Of a DNA stretch of 64,000 bases, positions 45,981 through 56,200 are shown one piece after another; the first letter of the stretch is position 1, and each line of letters opens with the position of its first letter. Below the pieces are notes generated by a model. That model ran no database searches, had not been told where the DNA came from, and saw nothing but the letters and a program-made list of their open reading frames with translations. This DNA comes from Prolixibacter sp. SD074 (lineage in GTDB: Bacteria > Bacteroidota > Bacteroidia > Bacteroidales > Prolixibacteraceae): NCBI RefSeq assembly GCF_009617895.1, contig NZ_BLAW01000001.1, positions 301,001-365,000 on the forward strand. Reading direction: 5' to 3'. A program made the position numbers and the translations under genes.

Positions 45981-45988
45981 CAAATATA
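45981..45988 (-). promoter_or_regulatory. -7 promoter element of recG
   Basis: TATATTTG on the minus strand ends 4 bp before the recG ATG. The transcript would begin at or next to the start codon, so the mRNA is probably leaderless or nearly so. This also fixes the start choice. Confidence 0.55.
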
Positions 45989-46077
45989 ACAATAAAATAT
46001 ATTTACTTCCTGCGTGCAGCATGGAAGAAAAACCTGACTTTTGTGAAAAAAGGAATACATCTTTTCAATTTTCGTTT

Positions 46078-46839
46078 ATGTCCCTATTTCAGTTGAAACG
46101 TTATATTACTTATTGGTTAACAGCCCGTCACCGGTATGGCCATGGCATACATTCCCCTTTCCTTTTTGGATTGCTGACAAACGTGATTGAAAATCGGGGA
46201 AGTTACTATGCTTATGAAACGATTGATAAAGCGTGGGCATTGCTGATGCGTTCCAGTGTGCAAGTTCCCGGAAGTGCTCCGGAGAAGGGGGATATACAGG
46301 AAAAACTGAAGTTGCTGGTCCGGAGACATGATTTATTGCCAAAATACGGGAAAATGTTGTTTCGGCTGATCAACGAATTTCAACCGAAAAACATTATTTG
46401 TGCAGGGGCGGTTTCCGGAATGAGTTTGTTGTATCTGGCAAAAGCTGATAGCCGCATTCCGGTTTTTCATTATGACGGAAAACCCGTACTTCTTTCGGTG
46501 ACGGAATATTTGTTGGAGGAATCGAAGGTTGCGAATGTGTCGGTTCAATATGGTTTACCAGATTTTTCAACAGCAGATTTAGAAAATTCCTTTGTGGTCA
46601 TTAGTTATCCCGAAGATCCGGACCGTTGCCGTGAAATCATTCAGGACATCACCCGGAACCGGGGAGAGAAGCCAAAGGCCATTATCGTGAATGGAATTCA
46701 TCATAGTCCGCAAATGGAAACTCGTTGGATTGAATTGACCAAACAGGAATTCGTGCGTATTTCCCTTGATTTTTTTACCTTAGGTTTGGCTATCTGCCTG
46801 AGGGGTTTGCAGAAAGAAAATTTTGTGATAAGATATTAA
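46078..46839 (+). CDS. Putative class I SAM-dependent methyltransferase (Bacteroidota-specific group)
   Basis: 253 aa from the ATG at 46078; an in-frame ATG at 46021 adds 19 residues that look unstructured. The N-terminal signature YWLTARHRYGHGIHSPFLFG is conserved in a Bacteroidota protein group usually annotated as methyltransferase. The middle contains a Rossmann-like beginning (KNIICAGAVSGMSLLYLAKA) with a poorly conserved SAM loop. The target is unknown. It diverges from recG with about 100 bp between the starts. Confidence 0.6.
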   Translation: MSLFQLKRYITYWLTARHRYGHGIHSPFLFGLLTNVIENRGSYYAYETIDKAWALLMRSSVQVPGSAPEKGDIQEKLKLLVRRHDLLPKYGKMLFRLINEFQPKNIICAGAVSGMSLLYLAKADSRIPVFHYDGKPVLLSVTEYLLEESKVANVSVQYGLPDFSTADLENSFVVISYPEDPDRCREIIQDITRNRGEKPKAIIVNGIHHSPQMETRWIELTKQEFVRISLDFFTLGLAICLRGLQKENFVIRY

Positions 46840-46846
46840 CAAGGCA

Positions 46847-46878
46847 TTGGATGAACCGTTGCAATTCCGTTAACTTTG
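46847..46878 (+). promoter_or_regulatory. Promoter of the ABC ATPase gene
   Basis: TTG (46847-46849), 21 bases, then TAACTTTG (46871-46878): both Bacteroidota boxes at the expected spacing, 24 bp before the start codon. Confidence 0.55.
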
Positions 46879-46902
46879 TATAAAGTTGAAATATTCTGTT
46901 AA

Positions 46903-47601
46903 ATGGGAAAAGTTATTCAACTCAACAACGTTATTAAGAACTATTACGTAGGACCACAAGTTGTGCAAGCCTTGCGTTCGGTTTCCCTTTCGATAGACAA
47001 GGGGGATTATGTGACCATTATGGGGGCTTCCGGTTCTGGTAAGTCTACCTTGATGAACATCATCGGATGCCTCGATACGCCTACTGCCGGTTCTTATCAC
47101 TTGAATGACATTGATGTGGGATCGTTGGATGATGGTCGGCTGGCGGAAATCCGCAACGATGAAATAGGGTTTGTTTTTCAAACCTTTAATTTGCTGCCCC
47201 GTTATTCGGCTCTCGAAAATGTGATGTTGCCGCTTGTTTATGCCGGTATTGGCCGTAAAAAGCGCGAACAGCAGGCTTTGGCCCAACTGGTTCAGGTGGG
47301 CCTTGAAGATCGGGTTGAACACAAACCGAATGAGTTGTCGGGCGGTCAGCGGCAACGGGTCGCTGTTGCCAGGGCCCTGGTGAACCATCCATCCATTTTA
47401 TTGGCCGATGAACCGACTGGTAATCTCGATTCAAAGATTTCGGAAGATATCATGAAACTCTTCGCCGAGATTCATAAACTGGGAAATACTATTATTCTGG
47501 TTACTCACGAAGAAGATATTGCCCGGCACGCGCATCGAATTATCAAACTCAAGGATGGTGAAGTTGAAGCTGATTACCGTAACAGTAATCCGATTTATTA
47601 A
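46903..47601 (+). CDS. ABC transporter ATP-binding protein (LolD/MacB type)
   Basis: 232 aa. Walker [11 protein letters not shown]-loop [20 protein letters not shown], signature [15 protein letters not shown], Walker [13 protein letters not shown] and switch His in LVTHEEDIA. The [13 protein letters not shown] segment is typical for the LolD/MacB/FtsE branch, whose partners move lipoproteins or peptides across the envelope. No permease gene is adjacent, so the partner must be encoded elsewhere. The next gene (18 bp downstream) is unrelated. Confidence 0.92.
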   Translation: MGKVIQLNNVIKNYYVGPQVVQALRSVSLSIDKGDYVTIMGASGSGKSTLMNIIGCLDTPTAGSYHLNDIDVGSLDDGRLAEIRNDEIGFVFQTFNLLPRYSALENVMLPLVYAGIGRKKREQQALAQLVQVGLEDRVEHKPNELSGGQRQRVAVARALVNHPSILLADEPTGNLDSKISEDIMKLFAEIHKLGNTIILVTHEEDIARHAHRIIKLKDGEVEADYRNSNPIY

Positions 47602-47618
47602 CGCTAAATCTTTTTCAA

Positions 47619-48164
47619 ATGAGTGTATATACCCGCACAGGAGACGACGGAACAACCGGCCTGATAGGTGGCTCACGTGTTCCCAAGTCAGATTCACGTC
47701 TGGAGGCCTATGGTACTGTTGACGAATTGAACTCATGGATCGGTTTGATTCGTTCGCAGGATATCATGCAGTCCGATAAAGAAGAACTTATTCAGATTCA
47801 GAATAAATTATTTGTTATTGGTGCCCGGTTGGCCACCGATACCGACCGGGTAGACAGCAACGAGCATTTGCCGTGTTGCGAAGAAGATGTGAAACAACTC
47901 GAGAATGAAATGGACAAGATTCTGGCTGAGCTTCCGCCGCTTACGCACTTCATTCTTCCGGGAGGAAATAACCCGGTATCGTATTGTCATTTGGCACGCA
48001 CGGTTTGTCGCCGGGCCGAACGAAATGTTTATAAATTGTCCCAACGTGTCGACGTACCACACGAAATAATTAAATATTTGAACCGTTTGTCAGATTACCT
48101 GTTTGTCTTATCCCGGAAGGTATCCTATGAGACTGGGGCGGAAGAAATCGCCTGGAAAGCATAA
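47619..48164 (+). CDS. PduO-type cob(I)alamin adenosyltransferase
   Basis: 181 aa. Transfers adenosyl from ATP to reduced cobalamin to form coenzyme B12. The ATP-binding N-terminus YTRTGDDGTTGLIGG and the motif CRRAERNVYKLS, with FILPGGNNPVSY between, define the family. It is 18 bp after the ABC ATPase gene and probably cotranscribed. Its presence implies B12-dependent enzymes such as methylmalonyl-CoA mutase elsewhere in the genome. Confidence 0.94.
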   Translation: MSVYTRTGDDGTTGLIGGSRVPKSDSRLEAYGTVDELNSWIGLIRSQDIMQSDKEELIQIQNKLFVIGARLATDTDRVDSNEHLPCCEEDVKQLENEMDKILAELPPLTHFILPGGNNPVSYCHLARTVCRRAERNVYKLSQRVDVPHEIIKYLNRLSDYLFVLSRKVSYETGAEEIAWKA

Positions 48165-48251
48165 AAAAGATTGAAAATTAGGCATCAAATTTTAAAAAAA
48201 AATGCTTATAATCGCAAAAAAATGCAAGGTATAATATAATTAAATAATATT

Positions 48252-48473
48252 ATGTATTGGACATTGGAACTAGCGTCAAAATTGGAGGATGCCCCCTGGC
48301 CTGCGAGCAAGGACGAGTTGATCGATTATGCTATCCGATCAGGGGCGCCCTTAGAAGTCATCGAGAATTTACAAGAGATTGAGGACGAGGGCGAAGTGTA
48401 CGAATCCATCGAAGATATTTGGCCGGATTATCCGAGCAAGGATGATTTCTTTTTCAATGAAGATGAATATTAA
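48252..48473 (+). CDS. DUF2795 family small acidic protein
   Basis: 73 aa. The sequence LEDAPWPASKDELIDYAIRS followed by PLEVIENLQEIEDEGE and SIEDIWPDYPSKDDFFFN is the conserved Bacteroidota form of the DUF2795 family. It is very acidic and lacks signals or membrane segments. Function is unknown. The 3' end is convergent with the OstA-like gene, only 35 bp away. Confidence 0.85.
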   Translation: MYWTLELASKLEDAPWPASKDELIDYAIRSGAPLEVIENLQEIEDEGEVYESIEDIWPDYPSKDDFFFNEDEY

Positions 48474-48508
48474 ATAGGTTTTTACTTAGCGACGTGTCCT
48501 TAAGGAAA

Positions 48509-50134
48509 TTATTTGGGCGCAGATTCAATTTTGTTTTGTTTCTGCGCTTTTTCTTTGGGGCGCAACTCTTTCTTCTCCTTTGAAAAAACATCGTACCGGT
48601 TTTTGGGTTTCTCTTCCGGTCTCCATTTAAATCCCTGTAACATCGTTTCACTTGTATTCACGTCATCCAACGGAAGCATCCTGGCGTCGGGGCGGGTTAT
48701 GAAAGTAATGTTGTTGATGTGCCCGTTGGTCAGGTAAATATTGATATTACTGCTCTCGACCCGGTTTAGCCCGATGTAGTTATTTTTATCTTTGGCAAAA
48801 TATATCGAACGGCCGTTGCCATTTACTTCCACTTTATACAGGTTATTGTTGCGGATGTAACCGAGCATGTCTTTTCCGCTAATTTGGTTGAATTTTGCGG
48901 AATCCTCTTCCGAAATAATGAAGGCATTATTCTCCATATTCACGATGTCCGGTGATTTTTCGTGCGTAGTCATTTTAACCACGTCGGCGGTCATCTGGTT
49001 GTTTTGAGACCACAATACCGGATCGTGATACATTTCGATGGTCGAATCACTCATCTGATAAGCCAGCGAGTCGCACTTTCCCTGGATATCGGAACGGAAA
49101 AAGCGAACGCCGTAGTAGGCGAGGAATATCTTCTGATCCTTTTTCTTTTTTGTTTGCGATGTATCCGGGACCGAATGCAGCGTATCGGCATGCATGAATA
49201 AGGTGTCCTTTTCGGAATAGTGCATAAACAACGCTGAATCGGTAACCATTGCCTTATCACTGAATTCGTTGTATACGCCACGTTTCCCGGTAATAACCGT
49301 GTGATTTTTTAGGTCGGTCAGTTTTACCTTGTGAAAAGCTTTCCCGTCCCCTGTGTTTTTGTTGTAATACAATGTGTCGCCTTCCAGTATTTGGTCATTG
49401 CGTTCGAGGCGGGAGCCTTTATATAATTCGGAGATGTTGGTCTGAGTATCGTACCAACCGCTTTTCGAGAAGAGTTTACCTTTTTCTTTGGTTCCCACGA
49501 TGGTGGTGGGGCCAACAATGCGGACACGTTCTTTTTCGCTCAAATACTCCAGTGTATCGGCATGCATCACAAAATCCTTGTTGGTTACCTTAACCGAATC
49601 TTTGAAGAAAAACAGATCCTGATCAGCGTAATATCGTCCAATCCGGCTTGTCAGCACATTAGCTGTATCCACAATTTTTCCGCCGTGGTTGTAATACCCA
49701 ATGTTGGTATTCATATTAAAATCGAGCGAATCGGTGGTCAGCGTGATGGTCTTGTTAATGAGTTTGACGTTACGGCGGACCTTGGCCATCCGGCTGTCGC
49801 CATTGTAATTGATGTACTGTCCGTAGAGGTGGAGTGTGTCGCCCTGAATAATGTGAACATTACCAAAGGCATCGACCATATTCTTACTGTTGTATGAGTA
49901 TGCACTGTCGCAGGTCATGACAATACCCTGGTGGTGCAGCCTCACATGACCAATCAATCGTTGCGCATCGGCAACAATTTTTTCATTATACATTAAACTA
50001 TCGGCGTGCTCCAGTTCTATTCTTCTCCTTTTTTTCTGCGGCTGTGGTTGAGGAGTATAGGATTGCAGTGAAAACAGGGCAATAGCTGTAATCAAAAAAA
50101 GAAAGGCATTTCGATATGTTGCCAATAGCTTCAT
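48509..50134 (-). CDS. OstA-like / LptA-type envelope protein
   Basis: 541 aa with an N-terminal hydrophobic segment (NAFLFLITAIALFSLQSYTP) directing export. The N-terminal part (IELEHADSLMYNEKIVADAQ and GHVRLHHQGIVMTCDSA, DAFGNVHIIQGDTLHLYG) consists of the repeated beta-strand pattern of LptA/OstA proteins, which carry lipopolysaccharide across the periplasm. The C-terminal tail is very basic (KEKKELRPKEKAQKQNK). The Bacteroidota OstA-like proteins are longer than LptA and some may have other envelope roles. It is the last gene of a series of envelope-folding genes on this strand. Confidence 0.85.
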   Translation of the reverse strand: MKLLATYRNAFLFLITAIALFSLQSYTPQPQPQKKRRRIELEHADSLMYNEKIVADAQRLIGHVRLHHQGIVMTCDSAYSYNSKNMVDAFGNVHIIQGDTLHLYGQYINYNGDSRMAKVRRNVKLINKTITLTTDSLDFNMNTNIGYYNHGGKIVDTANVLTSRIGRYYADQDLFFFKDSVKVTNKDFVMHADTLEYLSEKERVRIVGPTTIVGTKEKGKLFSKSGWYDTQTNISELYKGSRLERNDQILEGDTLYYNKNTGDGKAFHKVKLTDLKNHTVITGKRGVYNEFSDKAMVTDSALFMHYSEKDTLFMHADTLHSVPDTSQTKKKKDQKIFLAYYGVRFFRSDIQGKCDSLAYQMSDSTIEMYHDPVLWSQNNQMTADVVKMTTHEKSPDIVNMENNAFIISEEDSAKFNQISGKDMLGYIRNNNLYKVEVNGNGRSIYFAKDKNNYIGLNRVESSNINIYLTNGHINNITFITRPDARMLPLDDVNTSETMLQGFKWRPEEKPKNRYDVFSKEKKELRPKEKAQKQNKIESAPK

Positions 50135-50165
50135 CCGTGATTTTTCAAATTAATGGTCGAGGTGA

Positions 50166-51131
50166 TTATTTCATGAGTTGAGCGATAATGTCATCCACAC
50201 CGATTCCGTCCGCTTCCGCCTTGTAATTCTTGATAATCCGGTGGCGTAAGATGGCCGTAGCCACCGCTTCCACATCCTCGATATCGGGTGAATATTTACC
50301 ATGCAATGCCGCATGTGTTTTTGCTCCAAGGACAAGAAACTGAGACGCTCTTGGCCCGGCTCCCCACTTGAGGTATTTATTGGTTATATCCGGCGCGTGT
50401 TTTGTTCCCGGGCGTGTTTTGGCTGCCAGTGTAACCGCATACCTGAGCACGTTGTCGTTAATCGGAACACGTTTTATTAGTTCCTGAAAATGAAGAATCT
50501 CTTCGGCTGAAATAATATTCATTGCCTCGTTATGATAATCGGAAGTGGTGTTCTTCACGATAGTCATCTCATCCTCATGGGCAGGATAATCCAACCAGAT
50601 GGAAAACATAAAACGGTCGAGTTGTGCTTCGGGCAGGGGATATGTTCCTTCCTGTTCGATAGGATTTTGTGTTGCCAATACGAAAAACGGCTCATCGAGC
50701 TTATAGCTGGTGCCTGCGGAAGTTATCGACTTTTCCTGCATGGCCTCGAGCAATGCTGCCTGCGTTTTCGGTGGCGTCCGGTTAATTTCGTCGGCAAGAA
50801 TGATATTTGCGAACAAAGGGCCTTTCACAAACTTGAATGCCCGGTCTTTATCCAGAATTTCCGTACCAATAATATCGGACGGCATCAGATCGGGTGTAAA
50901 CTGAATGCGCTTATAGTGCAGGCCGAGAACCTGGGCAATAGTATTCACCAGGAGTGTTTTGGCCAACCCCGGAACTCCAATCAGCAGACAATGTCCCTTA
51001 CTGAAAATGGAAATCAGGACTTGTTTGATGATTTCGTCCTGACCATAGATAACCTTTTGTATTTCGCGAAGAAGCTCGTCGTGCTTTACACGTAAAGCGT
51101 CGACGGCTTCTGTATCATTATTAAACATCAT
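50166..51131 (-). CDS. MoxR-family AAA+ ATPase
   Basis: 321 aa. Walker A GVPGLAKTLLVN, Walker B ILADEINRTPPKTQAALLEAMQ (shortened here to the AAA_3 region), sensor ATQNPIEQEGTYPLPEAQLD. The C-terminal lid (GASPRASQFLVLGAKTHA-type, here GAGPRASQFLVLGAK) is characteristic. MoxR proteins are chaperone-like ATPases that usually act with a DUF58/vWA partner, which is not encoded next to it. It is instead 12 bp after a SurA-like chaperone and precedes the OstA-like gene by 32 bp, suggesting a role in envelope maturation. This link is inference. Confidence 0.92.
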   Translation of the reverse strand: MMFNNDTEAVDALRVKHDELLREIQKVIYGQDEIIKQVLISIFSKGHCLLIGVPGLAKTLLVNTIAQVLGLHYKRIQFTPDLMPSDIIGTEILDKDRAFKFVKGPLFANIILADEINRTPPKTQAALLEAMQEKSITSAGTSYKLDEPFFVLATQNPIEQEGTYPLPEAQLDRFMFSIWLDYPAHEDEMTIVKNTTSDYHNEAMNIISAEEILHFQELIKRVPINDNVLRYAVTLAAKTRPGTKHAPDITNKYLKWGAGPRASQFLVLGAKTHAALHGKYSPDIEDVEAVATAILRHRIIKNYKAEADGIGVDDIIAQLMK

Positions 51132-51142
51132 GTTCCAGGTGG

Positions 51143-52498
51143 TTATTTAACCCAGTTCTTGAACTTGAAGTTACAATTAACATACGAATCGTCAATGCGG
51201 ACATATGTTTTTGCCACCCGGTCAGCAATCCAGTCCTCGTATACATTTTCTTTTTTCTTTTGCAGATACATATTGCTTAGGAGCTGATAGTCTTCTGCCA
51301 GATTCGCTTTGTGTGGTTCCGTTTTATCAAGCAGTTTGACTATGGTATATACCTGACGCTGACGTTTCGGGTCAAGCATGAGGAAAGGATCGGAGATTTC
51401 ACCAATTTTCATGGTCGTAATCACCTTACTTACTGCCGGGTCTAGCTGACTAGCTTCGAACTTGGAAGAACCGGTCTGAGGATTGATAACAAGTCCATTA
51501 TTGTTCCGGGTATCTTTGTCGAAAGAGTAGAGATATGTAGCTTTTTCCCACGATATGCTGTCACGACGGATATAATTTGCAATGCTGTCGATATGCTGCC
51601 TGGCGCGCTCCAGCTCTTCCGGTTCCACTTTGGGTTTGATAATGATATGGCGAACATTCACTTTTTCACCTTTCCGGTCGATGAGCTGAATGATGTGGTA
51701 ACCCATTTCACTCTTCACCACTTTCGATACTTTTCCCGGTTTCAGGTTGAAAGCTACGGCCGCGAATGCCGGATCGAGCTGACCACGTCCCAGGTAACCC
51801 AATTCTCCACCATTCCTTGCGGAAGGTCCTTCGGAGTACAGAACAGCCAGTGTTGCAAAGTTCTCTCCATTTTCAACCCTTTTTTTCAAATCACGAAGCT
51901 GAGTTTTTACCTGGAGATCTTCTTTCTCACTAATCTTGGGGAGTACTGTAATTTCGGCGTATTCCATCTGTTCTTTCACCATCGGGATTTCATCCGGCTT
52001 CATTTCTTTATAAAAACGGCGAACTTCTGATGGTGTAACGGTCACATCTTCGGTGATTTTAGAGTGCATCTGCTGCGTCATCAGTTGTTCGCGGATGGCA
52101 TCCTCCATGTCGGCTTTAATTTGGATGATGGGTTTGTGGAAATATTGTTCCACTTCTTTTTCCGAACCAATGTGTTCGATGAAATATTGCATACGGCGGT
52201 CCATCTCTTGGTTAATCTGGTTGTCCGTCACCGTAATAGTTGTATCGAGTTCAGCTTCGGCCAATAATAGTTTTTGCTCAAGCAAACTTTCCAGGATCTC
52301 ACATTTCATGTCCCCGGTTGAAGTGGCACCCTGTGCCTGCATCTGAAGATACTGCGTTTCGATATCAGATTTTAGAATAACATTTCCTCCAACAACAGCA
52401 ACGATCTGGTCAATGACTTTGTCCTGGCCAAACGTTTGAGCCGAAGCTGCGAACAAAAACAGAACAGGCAGTAAAATTTTTAATGTATATTTCAGCAT
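51143..52498 (-). CDS. SurA-like periplasmic chaperone / peptidyl-prolyl isomerase
   Basis: 451 aa with a cleavable signal peptide (LLPVLFLFAASAQTFGQ/DKV). The SurA N-terminal chaperone domain (DQIVAVVGGNVILKSDIETQ) is followed by two parvulin-type PPIase regions: GENFATLAVLYSEGPSARNG with GELGYLGRGQLDPAFAAVAF, and a second diverged region with SFDKDTRNNNG. It should help fold outer-membrane proteins. It is 13 bp after the SurA-N lipoprotein gene and 11 bp before moxR. Confidence 0.92.
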   Translation of the reverse strand: MLKYTLKILLPVLFLFAASAQTFGQDKVIDQIVAVVGGNVILKSDIETQYLQMQAQGATSTGDMKCEILESLLEQKLLLAEAELDTTITVTDNQINQEMDRRMQYFIEHIGSEKEVEQYFHKPIIQIKADMEDAIREQLMTQQMHSKITEDVTVTPSEVRRFYKEMKPDEIPMVKEQMEYAEITVLPKISEKEDLQVKTQLRDLKKRVENGENFATLAVLYSEGPSARNGGELGYLGRGQLDPAFAAVAFNLKPGKVSKVVKSEMGYHIIQLIDRKGEKVNVRHIIIKPKVEPEELERARQHIDSIANYIRRDSISWEKATYLYSFDKDTRNNNGLVINPQTGSSKFEASQLDPAVSKVITTMKIGEISDPFLMLDPKRQRQVYTIVKLLDKTEPHKANLAEDYQLLSNMYLQKKKENVYEDWIADRVAKTYVRIDDSYVNCNFKFKNWVK

Positions 52499-52511
52499 AT
52501 CGTAGTGATTA

Positions 52512-53363
52512 TCATTTCATAATGGTAAAAAGATCTTCTTCTTCGCCTTTTTCGTATATTTTTTTCTCGAGCTCCTTAATCAGCTCCATTTTTCGGCTGT
52601 TCAAAATTAAGTTTTCTATCCGATCATTCACAAAGTTGAATGGTGCTTTTCCCCCTTTTAAGCGAAAATCTTTAATAGCAACGAAATAGGCGCTTGTTGA
52701 ATCAGTCGTTTCAATGAAGTTGTTTTGATGCAAATATCGATCCGTGTTCATAATTTCCATCGGTAAGCGCGACTCAATACGACTGAATTCCATCCATTTA
52801 TCGGAAAAATTGTCGTATTTGGTAGCGTATTGGAAACTAAATACTTCCAATGCCGACATATCTTTCGACTTATTGGACAGCATCCACTTTTTAATCTCGT
52901 CGGCACGGCCAACCTCTTTGGGAACTTCCATGTATATTCCCTGAACCAGATCCTGGTTGAGATTAAATTTCTCCGGATTGTGGTCATAAAAATCGCGAAT
53001 ATCTTTCTCTGTAACAACGGTGTCGAGTCGTTGTCGTACCCATTCTTCCTGGTATTTATGAATTAACAGCGATGCCCGGTACTCTTCCAACTCGTGTTGA
53101 ACATTTTTTTGTTCGGGCGTCAGGTTTTCTTCCGCTTTTTGCAGAATCAGTTCCTGGTGAAGCCATCGTTGAATGTAATCGGTCGCCAGGCGGGTACTGT
53201 CTGTGCTGTTCAAATCATGCGGAAGTACACTGGCTAAATCTTCCCGGTAGAGGTATTTATCGCCAACTTTGGCAATTGCATCTTTCCCGTTTTCTTTATT
53301 TCCTTTTTGACAGGCAGTAAAAAGAATCATTATGCCTGTTAGCGCTAAAAATATCTTCCTCAT
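52512..53363 (-). CDS. SurA N-terminal-like lipoprotein, no PPIase domain
   Basis: 283 aa from the ATG at 53363, which overlaps the end of the upstream ppiC-type gene by 4 bp; the longer frame to 53447 would lie inside that gene. The lipoprotein signal is MRKIFLALTGIMILFTACQK. The SurA-N-like part contains IAKVGDKYLYREDLASVLPH and YIQRWLHQELILQKAEENL. The expected parvulin domain is not seen; the C-terminal half (DIRDFYDHNPEKFNLNQD and following) is helical. It is probably a membrane-anchored holdase acting with its two PPIase neighbours. Confidence 0.85.
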   Translation of the reverse strand: MRKIFLALTGIMILFTACQKGNKENGKDAIAKVGDKYLYREDLASVLPHDLNSTDSTRLATDYIQRWLHQELILQKAEENLTPEQKNVQHELEEYRASLLIHKYQEEWVRQRLDTVVTEKDIRDFYDHNPEKFNLNQDLVQGIYMEVPKEVGRADEIKKWMLSNKSKDMSALEVFSFQYATKYDNFSDKWMEFSRIESRLPMEIMNTDRYLHQNNFIETTDSTSAYFVAIKDFRLKGGKAPFNFVNDRIENLILNSRKMELIKELEKKIYEKGEEEDLFTIMK

Positions 53364-54499
53364 TTTTCTGCCGTGAGCTTCAATATTTTGTTCATCACCT
53401 GATGTTTTATCATAACCGGATATTTTTGCCGAAGTTGTTTTACCCATTCTTTTTCCAGGTAATCCTGATAGTCGGCCATGCAGGTCCCCCGTACTTCGTT
53501 TAACTGTTTGAATCTTTCCGGTTGCTGCTTCCCCTGCAATACTGCCAATTTGGAATGTGCCTTTGCGGCAGCATCCGTATCATTGAAGATGTAAAAATCG
53601 ACAGCAAGGTTGTCTCCCGGTTTAAATTGTCCGGTTCGGCGTGAAAATCCCTTCCGATCCTTAAATTTTTCAATGATGATTGTACTGTTTTCCCCCGCTT
53701 CTACCATTTTTTCAACCGCTGTTGCCGTTTTCTGCGAGGGACAAAGATAAACAGTCCCGTCAAAATACCTTTCCGTTCTGTATTTTTCACGATGATTTGT
53801 ATAAAATTCCTTTAATCCGGTAGTGTCTTCTACTTTAATTATATGATAACCGAAGCGCGTACGAACAATGGACGAAATTTGTCCCACCGGTGTTTCATAA
53901 GCTGCCTTTTCGAACGGATAAACCATCATGGACCAGCTGAAATAGCCCAATTCTCCTTTATTTGTTCTGGCTGATGGATCGTCCGGGTAATTAAGGGCTA
54001 TTTTGGAGAAATCGTCTTCATTCAAGGCGCGTTGTCGTAAATCGTTCATTTGCTTCCAGGCTTTCAGTGTATCGGCCGGTGATGCATTGGGCGGAACCCT
54101 TATCAGGATGTGTGACGCTTTTACCTCCGTTGTTATCCGGTTGTACATCCTACGAATCAATTGCTTGTTTATGGTGGAATCGGTGGGGTAAGGAGCTGCT
54201 GATTCTTCCCGGTAACGGGCAAGTTCACTTTTGAATGAACTCAGCGTATCCGTTCCAAGCGCTTCCGCTGCGCGCACTGTTAGTTTAAAGTCGATGAACA
54301 GTTGCAGGTATTCCCGTGGTGTTTTTTGAAGGGAATCCGGCAGGCTCAGGTTGGTTTTCTGGTACATCCGGAGAAATTCGTCGTTGTAAATTTTATCTCC
54401 GCCAATGGTCATGATGACCTGTTTCTCTTTGGCGTTAGCCGAAATTCCGGTTAATGTCAGCAGGAGAAGAAGGAGTACACTGCAAATGGATTCGAACAT
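53360..54499 (-). CDS. PpiC-type peptidyl-prolyl cis-trans isomerase
   Basis: 379 aa with a signal peptide (MFESICSVLLLLLLTLTGIS, cleavage about NAK/EKQ). A SurA/PrsA-like N-terminal region (MTIGGDKIYNDEFLRMYQKT) leads to a parvulin domain (SHILIRVPPNASPADTLKAW, then GELGYFSWSMMVYPFEKAAY and RTRFGYHIIKVED), which is intact around the conserved GYHIIKV strand. The C-terminal part is of unknown fold. It is the first of three consecutive chaperone genes and follows guaB by 68 bp. Confidence 0.92.
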   Translation of the reverse strand: MFESICSVLLLLLLTLTGISANAKEKQVIMTIGGDKIYNDEFLRMYQKTNLSLPDSLQKTPREYLQLFIDFKLTVRAAEALGTDTLSSFKSELARYREESAAPYPTDSTINKQLIRRMYNRITTEVKASHILIRVPPNASPADTLKAWKQMNDLRQRALNEDDFSKIALNYPDDPSARTNKGELGYFSWSMMVYPFEKAAYETPVGQISSIVRTRFGYHIIKVEDTTGLKEFYTNHREKYRTERYFDGTVYLCPSQKTATAVEKMVEAGENSTIIIEKFKDRKGFSRRTGQFKPGDNLAVDFYIFNDTDAAAKAHSKLAVLQGKQQPERFKQLNEVRGTCMADYQDYLEKEWVKQLRQKYPVMIKHQVMNKILKLTAEK

Positions 54500-54567
54500 G
54501 AACTTAAGGGCTATTTAGCTAAAAATGAAATAAGTCAGTCGTTTGCTCCGGTTTTGAAATTAAGTGT

Positions 54568-56067
<1,500 letters not shown>

Positions 56068-56179
56068 CTAAAATAAGAAAAATGTATGAAAAGTGCTTCA
56101 TCGTTAGCATAGGTTGAGGCAGGAAATAACGTACTTTATGAAAGATGGATAACAGACCAGTTTTTGACGGGTTAATTCC

Positions 56180-56187
56180 TAAATTTG
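56180..56187 (+). promoter_or_regulatory. -7 promoter element of recQ
   Basis: TAAATTTG matches TAnnTTTG and is 13 bp before the ATG at 56201. It overlaps the upstream side of the in-frame GTG at 56189, which makes the ATG the more likely start and implies a very short leader. Confidence 0.5.
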
Positions 56188-56200
56188 TGTGTCTGATCAT

